From: Aminobacterium sp. MB27-C1
GTDB taxonomy: Bacteria; Synergistota; Synergistia; Synergistales; Aminobacteriaceae
Length of the DNA stretch: 64,000 nt
Direction of reading: 5' to 3'
NCBI RefSeq assembly: GCF_030908405.1
Contig: NZ_CP133089.1
Span: 1,984,001 to 2,048,000, forward strand
In this document: in pieces, positions 36,380 through 46,271 of the stretch
How positions within the stretch are numbered: position 1 is the stretch's first letter
Layout of the letters: the number at the start of each line of letters is the position of its first letter
Notes under the pieces: model-generated
Told to the model about the DNA's origin: nothing
Seen by the model: only the letters and a program-made list of their open reading frames with translations
Database searches by the model: none
Position numbers and translations under genes: made by a program

Positions 36380-37300
36380 CTATCTCCTCTCTTTTATATA
36401 CGGAATACCCAGAAAAGCCGGCACATTAAATTGTTTTCGAGAGATAGTTGCAATAATCGTTAATATGTAAGGAATAGCTATAAGAAATTCATTCGGGATC
36501 AATCTAAAGCCTGAGGTCTGTATCGCGATAGAGGTAGCATCTGCCAATCCGAAAACAAGAGCCCCAATCATCGCACCCAAAGGATTCCAATTTCCCAGAA
36601 AGCAGATAGCAAAAGCTATCCAGCCACGACCGCCTATAATATCTTCTGTAAAAAGTCCTAAAAAACCTATGGAATAGAAAGCACCAGCTAGCCCATTCAT
36701 GGCACTAGAAAATAAAACCGCCTTGAATCGAATCTTTTCTACATTTATACCGGCAGCATCCACTGCTTCTGGATTTGCTCCTGTCGACCTGAGAATAAGC
36801 CCTGTTCTTGTTTTAAAAAGAATCCAATACCCTATACCAACAAATATAAAGGCTGCATATGTCATTATATTTTGCCGGAAAAGGGCCTCTCCAATAATAG
36901 GAATGTGACTTAACACGGGAATAGCAAAAACAGGTAAAGGTTCTACAGTTAAGGGAAGAAGAGGAACTCCGAAAAAGACACGGTAGAGATAGAGAGCCAA
37001 ACCTGGAGCAAGAATGTTTATCGCAGTACCTGTAACAATTTGATGTTGTTTAAGATACACAGTAAGAATCCCGTAAAAACTTCCCACGAAAAGACCGACA
37101 ACAGCAGCACTCAAAAATCCTACAAAGAGACTTCCAGAGAGATAGGTTCCCACGAAACCAGCCCAGGCCCCCATGAGAAAAATGCCTTCTATGGCAATAT
37201 TCATTACACCCGTTCTTTCTACAAATACTTCTGCTAGCGCTCCTACCATTAGAGGCGTGCTCATCTGTATTGCGCGGGCCAAAAGGCCTACTAAAATCAT
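36380..37300 (-). CDS. ABC importer permease, BMP/nucleoside type (second)
   Basis: A 306-residue permease of the BPD_transp_2 family with about nine helices. 'TPLMVGALAEVFVERTGVMNIAIEGIFLMGAW' and 'STGANPEAVDAAGINVEKIRFKAV' are characteristic of the NupQ/YufQ-type subunit. ATG overlaps the preceding permease stop by 4 bases, and its stop is 2 bases before hyuA. With the other permease, the ATPase and the BMP protein it forms a nucleoside or nucleobase importer. Confidence 0.92.
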   Translation of the reverse strand: MILVGLLARAIQMSTPLMVGALAEVFVERTGVMNIAIEGIFLMGAWAGFVGTYLSGSLFVGFLSAAVVGLFVGSFYGILTVYLKQHQIVTGTAINILAPGLALYLYRVFFGVPLLPLTVEPLPVFAIPVLSHIPIIGEALFRQNIMTYAAFIFVGIGYWILFKTRTGLILRSTGANPEAVDAAGINVEKIRFKAVLFSSAMNGLAGAFYSIGFLGLFTEDIIGGRGWIAFAICFLGNWNPLGAMIGALVFGLADATSIAIQTSGFRLIPNEFLIAIPYILTIIATISRKQFNVPAFLGIPYIKERR

Positions 37301-38373
37301 TGGGATTCCTCCCTTCTCTCTTCTTCTCGAAGTCGCTTCTTTTCGCTGGCAACAATAATCCGCTCTCGAATAAAGTACGACACGATAACAGATAACATGA
37401 CAAATCCCTCCATAATGCCAATAATGCTTGAGGGAATAGGTGACGTTTGTACAACGAGATTTCCACCAACCTTAAGAGCACCGAAAAGCAGTGCCGAGAG
37501 TACTATCCCCAGCGGATGGGCATTCCCAAGAATGGCAATGCCTATGCCTTCTGCTCCAATAAATGGATTGAAACCTTGCACAAGCATATGCTGAATGCCG
37601 TTGACTTCCATAAAACCAGCAAGACCCGCAAAAGCCCCACTTATAAAAAAGACTGTAACAAAAACCTTCTTCTCATTAATGCCAGCATATCTGGCACCAT
37701 CTCTGTTCATTCCTACCGCGCGTATTTTGAAACCCAACGTTGTTTTCCAAAGGATAAAATAGGCAAAAAACGCAACTAAAAGAGCAAGAATAAACCCCCA
37801 ATGAAGGCGAGTATGGGGAATAAGCTGAGGTATCCAGGCATTTTCAACAATAACATCTGTTTGTGGATATTCTCCCTTCGTTTCTATAAGAGGACCTCGG
37901 ATAAGATAGTTCATTATGGCCACTGCCACATACGTCGACATCATGCTCAGCAAGAATTCGTTAGCATTGAAACGCGCCTTGGCATAGCCGACAAAAGATC
38001 CCCATAGACCTCCTGCAAGCATACTGGCGACACAACAAATAAGAAGTAAAATTGGCAAAGGCAACACTTGAAAAAAGAGTGAGCACGAGACGGCAGCAAG
38101 ACAACCAATATAAAACTGTCCTTGTGCGCCTATATTGAAGAGAGTAGACCGAAAAGCAAATCCAAAAGCCAACCCCGTAAGAATAAGAGGAGTTGCTTTA
38201 GCAAAAATATCAGCAATATTGTATATATCTCGAAAGGCAAAAATGACAAGCTCCTTATATACAACCAAAGGATTTTGTCCAAGAAAAAGCATCATAATCC
38301 CACTTAATGCCAGGCCTAAAAAAACAGAGTAAAGAGGAAAAAGTGAGAGCCAGAGACGCCGATTATGTTTCAT
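37297..38373 (-). CDS. ABC importer permease, BMP/nucleoside type (first)
   Basis: A 358-residue partner permease with about ten helices, including 'ATPLILTGLAFGFAFRSTLFNIGAQGQFYIG' and 'AVGMNRDGARYAGINEKKVFV', typical of the NupP/YufP-type subunit. The C-terminal ~20 residues are strongly charged (Arg/Glu). Its ATG overlaps the ATPase gene by 11 bases and its stop overlaps the next permease, so all three are translationally coupled. Confidence 0.92.
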   Translation of the reverse strand: MKHNRRLWLSLFPLYSVFLGLALSGIMMLFLGQNPLVVYKELVIFAFRDIYNIADIFAKATPLILTGLAFGFAFRSTLFNIGAQGQFYIGCLAAVSCSLFFQVLPLPILLLICCVASMLAGGLWGSFVGYAKARFNANEFLLSMMSTYVAVAIMNYLIRGPLIETKGEYPQTDVIVENAWIPQLIPHTRLHWGFILALLVAFFAYFILWKTTLGFKIRAVGMNRDGARYAGINEKKVFVTVFFISGAFAGLAGFMEVNGIQHMLVQGFNPFIGAEGIGIAILGNAHPLGIVLSALLFGALKVGGNLVVQTSPIPSSIIGIMEGFVMLSVIVSYFIRERIIVASEKKRLREEERREESQ

Positions 38374-39910
38374 CGTGAGTCACCCCCACCATAAGAAGAC
38401 CTATCTCTTCAATATCTGCTTCTTCGCGCCTAAAGACCTTGAGGATACGGCCTCGATACATAACACCTATTCGATCTGAAAGTGTTAGAACTTCTGACAA
38501 TTCCGTAGAAATAAGAAGAACGGCCTGCCCCTCGTTACGAACATTAAGAAGAGCTCTATGCACATAATCAGCAGCTCCCAAATCAAGACCTCGCGTAGGT
38601 TGCACAGCTACAAGAAGAGAGGAAGCTATGCCAAGTTCTCTGGCAATAACAATTTTCTGTTGGTTACCTCCGGAAAGAGCCTTAGCCTTCGTAGCAGAAG
38701 AAGGGGTTTTAATGGCGTAATCTTCTATAATTTTTTGTGCGTAAAGCTGAATATTTTTTTCAGAAAGAACGCCACGGCTTGCAAATTCCGAAGAAGAGAA
38801 ACGTTTTAGGATAAGATTTTCCTCTACCGACATATCAAGAACGAGCCCTTCTCGATGTCTATCTGCCGGAATATATCCTATCCCTTCATGAATCAGATCA
38901 TGTACACTTTTCCCCACAAGTGAGTTGTCTCTAAGAATAATCTGCCCCTCACTAACAGCACGAAGTCCGCAAAGAGCTTCAGCAAGTTCTTCCTGCCCAT
39001 TTCCACTGACACCGGCAATTCCAAAAATTTCTCCCCCATCAATATTCATGCTCAGGGAGTCCACGGCCCAATGCCCCCGGTCTCCTTTTACTTTTATATT
39101 TTCAACTCGTAATATACTTTCTTTTTTATGTACATCTTTCTCTTGAGCTTTAACTTCTGATGAAAGGTCTGCAACCTCACGCCCCACCATCATCTGCGCA
39201 AGTTCTCGCTCTGAGGCTTCTGAACGTAAAAGTTCGCCAACGACATTTCCGCTACGGAGAACAACAATACGATCCGCAATATCGAGAACTTCATTAAGCT
39301 TATGCGTTATGAAAATAACGGAGTGACCGGCCTCTCGAAAATCACGAATAAAAGAAAAAAGTCTTTCTGTATTCTGAGGGGTCAAAACAGCTGTGGGCTC
39401 ATCCATAATAAGAGTCTGAGCACCTCGATAAAGAGCTTTTAATATTTCTACACGTTGCTGCATACCAACAGCAAGCTGACGAACGAAAGCAAAGGGATCA
39501 ACCTCAAGATCATAAGCTTTCCCCATACGTTCTATTTCTTTTACCGCTTCTGAAACAGAGGCTCGACCTTTATCTTCTGCCCCTGCTCCAAGAAGAACGT
39601 TTTCCACTACGGTATGAACGGGAACCAACGTAAAATGCTGGTGAATCATTCCAATCCCCAACGCCATGGCATCCTGTGGAGAACGTATTTTGACATCTTT
39701 TCCATTTACCTTTATAGATCCGCTATCAGGTTGATACATCCCGTACAAAATTTTCATCAATGTTGATTTTCCCGCACCATTTTCGCCGAGAAGTGCAACA
39801 ACTTCGCCTTTTTTAATTTTGAGGTATACGTCGTGATTAGCAATAGTTCCAGGAAAATATTTTGTAATTCCTATAAGCTCTACGGCTAGATCTGTCTCTT
39901 TTATAGGCAT
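38363..39910 (-). CDS. ABC importer ATPase with two nucleotide-binding domains
   Basis: A 515-residue double ATPase of the sugar/nucleoside importer type. First domain: Walker A 'LLGENGAGKSTLMKIL', signature-like 'LAVGMQQRVEI', Walker B 'TLIMDEPTAVL'. Second domain: Walker A region is 'GVSGNGQEELAEAL' (degenerate, as usual for this class) and signature 'ALSGGNQQKIVIA'. Its Walker B reads 'LLVAVQPTRGLD', where the catalytic Glu is Gln, also common in the class. ATG at 39910 follows GGTGA. Confidence 0.94.
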   Translation of the reverse strand: MPIKETDLAVELIGITKYFPGTIANHDVYLKIKKGEVVALLGENGAGKSTLMKILYGMYQPDSGSIKVNGKDVKIRSPQDAMALGIGMIHQHFTLVPVHTVVENVLLGAGAEDKGRASVSEAVKEIERMGKAYDLEVDPFAFVRQLAVGMQQRVEILKALYRGAQTLIMDEPTAVLTPQNTERLFSFIRDFREAGHSVIFITHKLNEVLDIADRIVVLRSGNVVGELLRSEASERELAQMMVGREVADLSSEVKAQEKDVHKKESILRVENIKVKGDRGHWAVDSLSMNIDGGEIFGIAGVSGNGQEELAEALCGLRAVSEGQIILRDNSLVGKSVHDLIHEGIGYIPADRHREGLVLDMSVEENLILKRFSSSEFASRGVLSEKNIQLYAQKIIEDYAIKTPSSATKAKALSGGNQQKIVIARELGIASSLLVAVQPTRGLDLGAADYVHRALLNVRNEGQAVLLISTELSEVLTLSDRIGVMYRGRILKVFRREEADIEEIGLLMVGVTHDET

Positions 39911-39939
39911 TTTTATCACCGTCTGTTCAAAACCTGGAT

Positions 39940-39965
39940 AAGCGGGGAGAGAATTCCCCCCGCTT
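39940..39965 (-). other. Intra-operon hairpin between BMP gene and ABC ATPase gene
   Basis: AAGCGGGG (39940-39947) and CCCCGCTT (39958-39965) form an 8-bp GC-rich stem in the 69-base gap after the binding-protein gene. No T tract follows directly on the minus strand. Such hairpins commonly protect the 3' end of the binding-protein message and raise its level relative to the membrane subunits. Confidence 0.6.
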
Positions 39966-39979
39966 CATAAAAGGAGTTA

Positions 39980-40975
39980 TCAATCTAAGGGTTCTGGGAA
40001 CTGTGAAAGGAATTTTACAAATCGTCCTTCTTTTATAGCCTCTTCCGCCTGAGATACTAGATCTCGAACTTCCGAAGCTACTTCGTCACTATAGGCAACC
40101 TTAACAATGCCCTCAGCAATACCTGCCTCATTAACTATAGGTTTCAAATCTCCATTTAGGAATTTCCCAACGGCCCATACATACATAGCCTTGAAATCAA
40201 AAAACACACTGGCGACGACTGTTCCCGGCGCAACACTGTTTTGGTCACTGGCAAAACCCACGAACTTTACGCCCTTCTCTTTTGCAGCCTGAATAGCTCC
40301 AAGTCCAACCTGGTTGGCATAAAAGAAAAGGACATCGGCACCGTTATCAATCATGGAACTTGCCATCTGCTTGCCAAGAGCGACGTCACTCCACGAGTTC
40401 GCATAGGCACGAAGCGCCTTTACTTCAGGCATTCCAACACGGGCACCAAATTCATAGGTATTCAGCAAACGAATCATAAGCTTGTTGGGAAAACCTCCAA
40501 CCAAACCTATTTTTCCTGTTTTTGTTGTTTTACCAGCAATTATTCCTGCGAGAATGCTGCCTTCATACTCCTTGGGTAAGACTGGACATACGTTTGGTTC
40601 TACAGCTATCATGCCATTGATAACACAAAACGTTGATTTAGGATATTTGGGAGCTACGCGCTGGGCAGCTTCATCAAACTGAGTCCCGGCTGCCATAATA
40701 AGGTCATACCCTCGCTCGGCGTAGTTACGGAACGTAGACTCATAATCACTTGCCTGTACATTTTCGACATACTCTATTTTTGTTTTCAATTCTTCGTTGG
40801 CCGCAACAAGACCGGCATAGTTCGTCGCATTCCAGCTCTGATCGTTAATCGGCCCAGGAAGAATGAGCACCATTTTATACTCCCCTGGGGCTTTCGCTGA
40901 AGCAGAAACAACCGAACCTGTTATTGCCAAACAAAGAACAAGAAACAATAGAGACACCCTTTTCCACGTTCTCAC
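39980..40975 (-). CDS. BMP family (purine nucleoside-type) ABC binding protein
   Basis: A 331-residue exported binding protein. Signal peptide 'MRTWKRVSLLFLVLCLAITG...SASA' precedes the BMP fold: 'VLILPGPINDQSWNATNYAGL', 'YDLIMAAGTQFDEAAQRVA', 'VGGFPNKLMIRLLN', 'GADVLFFYANQVGLGAIQAA' and 'GFASDQNSVAPG'. BMP proteins bind purine nucleosides or bases. There is no lipobox, so it is probably soluble and periplasmic. A GTG at 40975, 6 bases from GGGAGGTG, was preferred to the GTG inside that site. Confidence 0.9.
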   Translation of the reverse strand: MRTWKRVSLLFLVLCLAITGSVVSASAKAPGEYKMVLILPGPINDQSWNATNYAGLVAANEELKTKIEYVENVQASDYESTFRNYAERGYDLIMAAGTQFDEAAQRVAPKYPKSTFCVINGMIAVEPNVCPVLPKEYEGSILAGIIAGKTTKTGKIGLVGGFPNKLMIRLLNTYEFGARVGMPEVKALRAYANSWSDVALGKQMASSMIDNGADVLFFYANQVGLGAIQAAKEKGVKFVGFASDQNSVAPGTVVASVFFDFKAMYVWAVGKFLNGDLKPIVNEAGIAEGIVKVAYSDEVASEVRDLVSQAEEAIKEGRFVKFLSQFPEPLD

Positions 40976-41002
40976 ATGAAACACCTCCCTTATCTTTATG
41001 AC

Positions 41003-41989
41003 CTAACGTCCTCCCATGGTCAAAGCCATAACGGCTTTAGCCGTATGAAGTCTGTTTTCAGCTTCGTCATAAATAGCAGAATGAGGTCCATCAATAATAG
41101 AGTCTTCTACTTCATTTACACGATCTGCTGGAAGAGCGTGCATATAGAGAGAATCCTTGGCAGTAAGCTGCATAAGTTTTTCGGTACATTTCCAATGCTT
41201 ATTCGCTTCAAGAAGGGAATCAATAACATCCGTTCCTTCATTTGTAACCCAATTTCCCCAATTTTTAGGGAATACCACATCCGCATCTTTGTATGCTTCT
41301 TCCTGATCATGGGTAATCCGAAGAGATCCGCCGTTTTCTTCAGCATTCTTCTTCGCTTTTTCTATAACCCAATCAGGAAGTTGGTATCCTTCTGGATAGG
41401 CCAAAGTAACATCTATTCCGTAACGAGGGAAAAGAAGAACCTGGCTTACAGGAACAGATATGGGTTTTTTATGAGTTGTAGCATAAGCCCATATAACTGA
41501 TACTTTCAAATTTCTGGAAGAACGGCCGCGCTTTTCCTGAATTGTCATAAGATCAGCAATCGCCTGAAGGGGATGATATAAATCATCTTGCATATTTATA
41601 ATCGGTGCAGTTGACCATTTGGCCATTTCTCTGAGATAGGCATTCCCTATCTTCCAGAAACAATTTCTGCACGCTATGGCATGTCCCATTCTGGAAAGAA
41701 TAATGGCCGTATCCTTTGCCACTTCCCCGTGAGCAATCTGCATGTTGCTTGTATCGAGAAAATGCCCGTGTCCTCCCAACTGGGTAATACCAGCTTCCAT
41801 AGAGTTACGAGTACGTGTTGACTGTTCGAAAAACATAAGAAAAACCGTTTTGTTCGGTAAATAGCTAGTAGGACGATCCATAGCAAAAGCACGTTTTAAT
41901 TCGTAAGACACGTCAAGAAGAGTATCGACTTCTTCTTTGCTCCACTCTTCCAAGGTAATAAAATGTTTTCCTCTGAATATTGTCTGCAT
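41003..41989 (-). CDS. Aspartate/ornithine carbamoyltransferase superfamily, YgeW-like
   Basis: A 328-residue carbamoyltransferase. The carbamoyl-phosphate loop is 'FFEQSTRTRNSMEAG', followed by 'HGHFLDTSNMQIAHGEVAKDTA', 'HPLQAIADLMT' (usual HPxQ) and 'MHALPADR' where ornithine enzymes have HCLP. The replaced Cys and the surrounding motifs argue against classical ArgF. Together with HyuA, carbamate kinase and an M20 enzyme it matches the YgeW context, although E. coli YgeW is longer (~396). I infer that it works catabolically, phosphorolysing a carbamoylated amine to carbamoyl phosphate. Substrate unknown. Confidence 0.8.
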   Translation of the reverse strand: MQTIFRGKHFITLEEWSKEEVDTLLDVSYELKRAFAMDRPTSYLPNKTVFLMFFEQSTRTRNSMEAGITQLGGHGHFLDTSNMQIAHGEVAKDTAIILSRMGHAIACRNCFWKIGNAYLREMAKWSTAPIINMQDDLYHPLQAIADLMTIQEKRGRSSRNLKVSVIWAYATTHKKPISVPVSQVLLFPRYGIDVTLAYPEGYQLPDWVIEKAKKNAEENGGSLRITHDQEEAYKDADVVFPKNWGNWVTNEGTDVIDSLLEANKHWKCTEKLMQLTAKDSLYMHALPADRVNEVEDSIIDGPHSAIYDEAENRLHTAKAVMALTMGGR

Positions 41990-42009
41990 CTTTTTCCCCT
42001 CCTACTTCT

Positions 42010-43230
42010 CTATTTCGTCCACTTTCCATATGTCTGAACATAAACTGTAGGAATAGCCGCATACATAGCAGCAGCTTTTACTAATTCATCCTTCCAGGTT
42101 TTTTCGTTAGGAGCATGTGCCTGATCTTCATGACCAGGTCCAAAACCTACACATGGAATACCAAAACGTCCCATTATAGAGACAGCATTTGTGGAAAAGG
42201 TCCACTTATCTACGAGAGGTTCATTTTTAAAAAGCTTCTGATAGGCCAGCACTAAGGATTGGCAGGCAGGGTGTTCTTCTTCAAGAACCCATGTGGGGAA
42301 AAAACATTCTGTAGGATACACCAGTCCCGTGTATGAAGGACGTTCGTACGTGTACATTGATACATCTCCACCTCGTTCTTTGACAGATGGAAGATTTCTA
42401 ATCTCCTGTAACGCTTTTTCCCATGTTTCTCCATCAGTAAGACGACGATCTATAGATATGGAACACCCATCAGCTACAGCACATCGTGAAGGAGAACTGA
42501 AAAAAATCTCAGAAACAGTGAGACTCCCCTTCCCCAGGAACGGATCAAAATGAAGATTTTCGTGGAGAGCACGCAGTTCCTCAAGGATAGGGGCCATTTT
42601 ATAGATGGCATTATCTCCCCGCTCAGGAGCAGATCCATGACAACTTATTCCCTTAGTCGCCACTTTAATCTCCATTCGTCCACGCTGTCCCCGATAGATA
42701 TTAAGAGACGTTGGCTCTGTTATCACTACAAATTCAGGTCGAATTCCACTCTCATTAATGATGTACTGCCAACAAAGGCCGTCACAATCTTCCTCTTGTA
42801 CCGTTCCTGTTACAAGAAGAGTGTAATCATCCTCAAGTCCAAGGTCTTTTATAATCTTCCCGGCGTAAACCATAGAGGCCATGCCGCCTTCTTGATCACT
42901 CGTGCCTCTACCCATGATAATGTCGTCGTCTTCATAGCCTTCATACGGATCAACGTTCCAAAGGCTTCGATCTCCGACACCAACGGTATCAATATGAGCA
43001 TCCATAGCAATAAGATGAGAGCCATGTCCTATATAACCTAAGATATTCCCCATGGGATCAATTTCTACTCTGTCAAATCCCACTTTCTCCATCTCTTCTT
43101 TGATTCGCTGTATCACCCTTTCCTCTTGGCAACTCTCACTCGGAATAGCAACCATATCTCGAAGAAATTTAGAAATGTCTGAACGATACTCCTCTGCCTG
43201 TTGAAGGATTTTTTCAAAATCCACAATCAT
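42010..43230 (-). CDS. M20 metallohydrolase, YgeY-like
   Basis: A 406-residue zinc amidohydrolase/peptidase of family M20. Metal ligands are visible: His and Asp in '[10 protein letters not shown]', Asp in '[10 protein letters not shown]', the Glu pair in 'VQEEDCDG', Glu in 'ITEPTS' and His in 'DQAHAPNE'. '[12 protein letters not shown]' opens the dimerisation domain. The family includes YgeY, deacylases and carbamoylases, so hydrolysis of an acyl or carbamoyl amide is likely. It lies between the TRAP genes and the carbamoyltransferase. ATG at 43230 follows AAGGGAG. Confidence 0.85.
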   Translation of the reverse strand: MIVDFEKILQQAEEYRSDISKFLRDMVAIPSESCQEERVIQRIKEEMEKVGFDRVEIDPMGNILGYIGHGSHLIAMDAHIDTVGVGDRSLWNVDPYEGYEDDDIIMGRGTSDQEGGMASMVYAGKIIKDLGLEDDYTLLVTGTVQEEDCDGLCWQYIINESGIRPEFVVITEPTSLNIYRGQRGRMEIKVATKGISCHGSAPERGDNAIYKMAPILEELRALHENLHFDPFLGKGSLTVSEIFFSSPSRCAVADGCSISIDRRLTDGETWEKALQEIRNLPSVKERGGDVSMYTYERPSYTGLVYPTECFFPTWVLEEEHPACQSLVLAYQKLFKNEPLVDKWTFSTNAVSIMGRFGIPCVGFGPGHEDQAHAPNEKTWKDELVKAAAMYAAIPTVYVQTYGKWTK

Positions 43231-43248
43231 CAAACTCCCTTCTTTTAA

Positions 43249-44538
43249 TTAATTGGCCAGCCCCATCAAGCGAGGGAGGAAGAGCGGTATATCAGGAATG
43301 AAGGTAATTACAAGGAGCACGATCAAAGCTACAAAAATATAGGGAAGTATTTCTCGACTCAGCTGCTCAATTGTCAGCTTACTAATGCCACATGCCACAA
43401 AGAGACAAGCACCTACAGGAGGTGTCATGAGAGCGATGTTGAGAGAAAGCACCATAATAATTCCAAAATGAAGCGGGTGAAATCCGAGACTTACTGCAAG
43501 CGGGTGAAGAATGGGACCTAATATAATAAGGGCAGCAGCTATATCCATGAACATGCCGATAAAAAGCAACAGCAGTAAAATCATCGACATAATAATCCAC
43601 TTATTTGTACTGACACTCAGCATCATGGTAGCTACCTTTTCTGGAATCTGTTCCATGGTCAAAACCCATCCCAAGATAGAAGCCGCGGCTATGACCAAAA
43701 AAACGACACCAGTTGTACGTGCCATCTTCATAAAAAGAGGCCACATATCTTTCAATGTAATATTTTTATACACAAAAAAGCCGAGAAAAAAGGCATAGGC
43801 AACAGCAACTGCTGCCGCTTCCGTCGGCGTGAACATTCCGCTTAAAATTCCTCCCAAGATAATAGCCGGCATAAGCAAAGCTACTGCCGCCTCTTTAAAA
43901 GCCAACCATATCTCTTTCAGAGTTGCCCTGCGTTCCCCCACAGGGTATCCTCTCTTCTTAGCTATTCTCGCTGTAAGAAGCATTTCTGCTCCAGCAAGAA
44001 TCAGACCAGGGAGGAATCCTGTCAGGAAAAGCCCTGCTATGGAAACCTGCATAAAAGCTCCATATATCACCATAATATTTGAGGGAGGAATAGTCGGACC
44101 GATAATGGAAGAAGCTGCGGTTACAGCCGCAGAGAAATCTTTGTCATACCCCTCATCCACCATTGCAGGAATTAACATAGAACCAATAGCCGCCGTATCA
44201 CTCACTGCCGCTCCAGTTATTCCTGCAAAGAAAACAGAGGCAACAATATTTGCGTGAGCCAGACCACCCTGAAGGTGACCCACTAAAACATTACTAAATT
44301 TTACAAGGCGACGTGTAATCCCTGCCTTGTTCATAATCTCACCGGCTAATATGAAAAACGGCATAGCCATAAGGGTAAACATATCTACTCCAGCAAAATA
44401 ACGTTGCGGGACAAGCTGTAAAACAGAGGGAATACCTGTTTTGATCATACCAAACAAGCCTGTTACGCCCAAAACAAAACCAATGGGCATTCCCACTGCT
44501 ATAAAAAGAAGAAATACTCCTGATAAAAATCCCGTCAT
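43249..44538 (-). CDS. dctM: TRAP transporter large membrane subunit (DctM)
   Basis: A 429-residue integral membrane protein with about 12 helices, the transport channel of a Na+-driven TRAP system. 'AMPFFILAGEIMNKAGI', 'GITGAAVSDTAAIGSMLIPAMVDEGYD', 'PPSNIMVIYG', 'GMFTPTEAAAVAVAYA' and 'MMTPPVGACLFVACGI'-like blocks are typical. It follows dctQ by 21 bases, within the catabolic unit. Confidence 0.95.
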   Translation of the reverse strand: MTGFLSGVFLLFIAVGMPIGFVLGVTGLFGMIKTGIPSVLQLVPQRYFAGVDMFTLMAMPFFILAGEIMNKAGITRRLVKFSNVLVGHLQGGLAHANIVASVFFAGITGAAVSDTAAIGSMLIPAMVDEGYDKDFSAAVTAASSIIGPTIPPSNIMVIYGAFMQVSIAGLFLTGFLPGLILAGAEMLLTARIAKKRGYPVGERRATLKEIWLAFKEAAVALLMPAIILGGILSGMFTPTEAAAVAVAYAFFLGFFVYKNITLKDMWPLFMKMARTTGVVFLVIAAASILGWVLTMEQIPEKVATMMLSVSTNKWIIMSMILLLLLFIGMFMDIAAALIILGPILHPLAVSLGFHPLHFGIIMVLSLNIALMTPPVGACLFVACGISKLTIEQLSREILPYIFVALIVLLVITFIPDIPLFLPRLMGLAN

Positions 44539-44559
44539 GCAGAGTCCCCCCTCGCCCTA

Positions 44560-45135
44560 TTAAAAATCAAGACCTTCTTCTCTTCTTACCGTATCGACTA
44601 CTTCTTCGGACATCAGTATTTCATCGAGGTTCTCTCTGCGGACATCAAGTATCATTTTGCAGAGTAACATAACCATACAGATAACAGCACTGGCTGGAAC
44701 AGCCATAAGCCACCATTTCATAGAGGTATTAAGAGCTGTAGAAAGCTGAACTTTGCCTCCTTCAGCCATCTTGAAGCCATACTTTGCCAAAATGTAAAGA
44801 AAGTAGAAGACAAAACCGTTTGATATAAAAATGAGGATTTTAGCAATCTTACGAGGAAATTTTTTGATGACCATGGTCACTCCCACATGTTCATGTCTCC
44901 ATATGCATAAAGCAACTGAGAGAAGAGCCATCCAAATCATTACATATCGAGAGAATTCCTCTGTCCAACCGAGAGGAGAACGAATAACATAGCGAGAAAA
45001 AACGCCAAGCAAGACTGTCATTGTCATAATAATGGAAAGGATAAAAACCGGAATCTCAATAAGACGTTCAAGAGTATTTCCCACCCTCTCAATTATTTTG
45101 AAAAGACCAGTACGGTTATTCCCATTACTTCCCAT
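44560..45135 (-). CDS. dctQ: TRAP transporter small membrane subunit (DctQ)
   Basis: A 191-residue four-helix membrane protein. 'VFSRYVIRSPLGWTEEFSRYVMIWMALLSVALC' with the conserved 'W-E-E' cluster and 'EHVGVTMV' are hallmarks of the DctQ family. It pairs with DctM and the DctP protein encoded on either side. Confidence 0.94.
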   Translation of the reverse strand: MGSNGNNRTGLFKIIERVGNTLERLIEIPVFILSIIMTMTVLLGVFSRYVIRSPLGWTEEFSRYVMIWMALLSVALCIWRHEHVGVTMVIKKFPRKIAKILIFISNGFVFYFLYILAKYGFKMAEGGKVQLSTALNTSMKWWLMAVPASAVICMVMLLCKMILDVRRENLDEILMSEEVVDTVRREEGLDF

Positions 45136-45173
45136 GATACGTACCTCTAGGGTAAAAGTAGGGGCAAATGCCC

Positions 45174-46214
45174 CTACTTACTCTCTTCAATAGCTTCATC
45201 AATGGCCTTTAAGAAACGTTCCGCCATATCTACCCCTTCATCTTTAAATGTTGTCTCAATAAATTCCATGGTCCCTTTTCGTCCAACTTCGCGGAATTCC
45301 TCCATTGCTTCTGGTGTTGGAGTATTAATTTCCATGCCAGCTTTTGCAAGTGCGGGCAACCCCTTATCGGAAGCCTCTATTATTCTGTTAAGACCGCGAC
45401 TTGCAACAATAGCTGTTTGTGCAGCAGAGTGAATAATGGCTTTTTCGTTATCAGAGAGCCCCTCATAGAATTCCTTATTCATAACCCAGCAATATGTACT
45501 GTAAATATGGTTGGTTATAGTGAGATATTTCTGAACTTCATAAAGTTTGCCGGTGAGAATAATAGGAATGGGATTATGCTGCCCATCAACAACACCTGTC
45601 TGTAAAGCTGTATAAACCTCGGCCCAGGCTACTGGTGTTGCAGCAGCTCCATAAAGCTTCATCAACTGCTGATGAGAGGGCAGAGTCATGGTACGCATCT
45701 TCAAGCCCTTCATATCTGCTACAGTTTTTATTGGCCGCTTACTATTGGAAAGCTGGAAGAAACCACCTGCTTCTGCGAACCCCAGAACCTTATATCCTGC
45801 TTTAGTTTCAATATCGTTAGCAAGGTATTTTCCAAAGGAACCATCGAAAACTTTCCATGCGATATCATAGTTTGGAATAGCGAAAGGAATGTCGAGAATG
45901 CTATACAGCGGATAGAAGGAAGCCATGCCACCCGCTGAAGCAATGTAGCTCTGAACGACACCAACTTTTACCTGCTCCATTGTCTCTCGTTCGTTACCCA
46001 GCTGTCCTGCAGGATAAATCTCAACGCTAATAGTTCCGTTACTCTCTGCTTCGACCATACTCTTAAAGACAGCTGCCATAGCTGCAGTTGCCACTTCGAA
46101 GGGTTGCTGAGGGTTCAAATGCGCGAGTTTAATTGTCTTTTCAGCAGCTAGGGCCATACCAGAAGCAGTTAGTAAAAGCATGGCAAGTCCAAGGGCAATC
46201 AACCTTCTTTTCAT
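45174..46214 (-). CDS. dctP: TRAP transporter periplasmic binding protein (DctP)
   Basis: A 346-residue exported binding protein with signal peptide 'MKRRLIALGLAMLLLTASGMALA'. The fold shows 'IKLAHLNPQQPFEVATAAMAAVFKSMVEAES', 'VEIYPAGQLGNERETMEQVKVG', 'DMKGLKMRTMTLPSHQQLMKLYGA' with the carboxylate-binding Arg, and 'AWAEVYTALQTGVVDGQHNP'. This predicts an organic-acid or amino-acid-derived carboxylate ligand. AAGGAGG precedes the ATG. Confidence 0.94.
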   Translation of the reverse strand: MKRRLIALGLAMLLLTASGMALAAEKTIKLAHLNPQQPFEVATAAMAAVFKSMVEAESNGTISVEIYPAGQLGNERETMEQVKVGVVQSYIASAGGMASFYPLYSILDIPFAIPNYDIAWKVFDGSFGKYLANDIETKAGYKVLGFAEAGGFFQLSNSKRPIKTVADMKGLKMRTMTLPSHQQLMKLYGAAATPVAWAEVYTALQTGVVDGQHNPIPIILTGKLYEVQKYLTITNHIYSTYCWVMNKEFYEGLSDNEKAIIHSAAQTAIVASRGLNRIIEASDKGLPALAKAGMEINTPTPEAMEEFREVGRKGTMEFIETTFKDEGVDMAERFLKAIDEAIEESK

Positions 46215-46271
46215 TACTTTTCGCCTCCTTTTATGCCTATGTTATATAGGCTATTCCTTTTCTCCCAAACA

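Noticed and set aside
41003-41989. Classical anabolic ornithine carbamoyltransferase (argF)
   Set aside because: HALP replaces HCLP and no arginine genes adjoin it; the neighbours are catabolic.
46215-46271. Inverted repeat GCCTAT/ATAGGC between the PLP gene and dctP as a terminator
   Set aside because: The stem is only 6 bp, AT-rich and has no T tract; I see it as unremarkable spacing within the operon.
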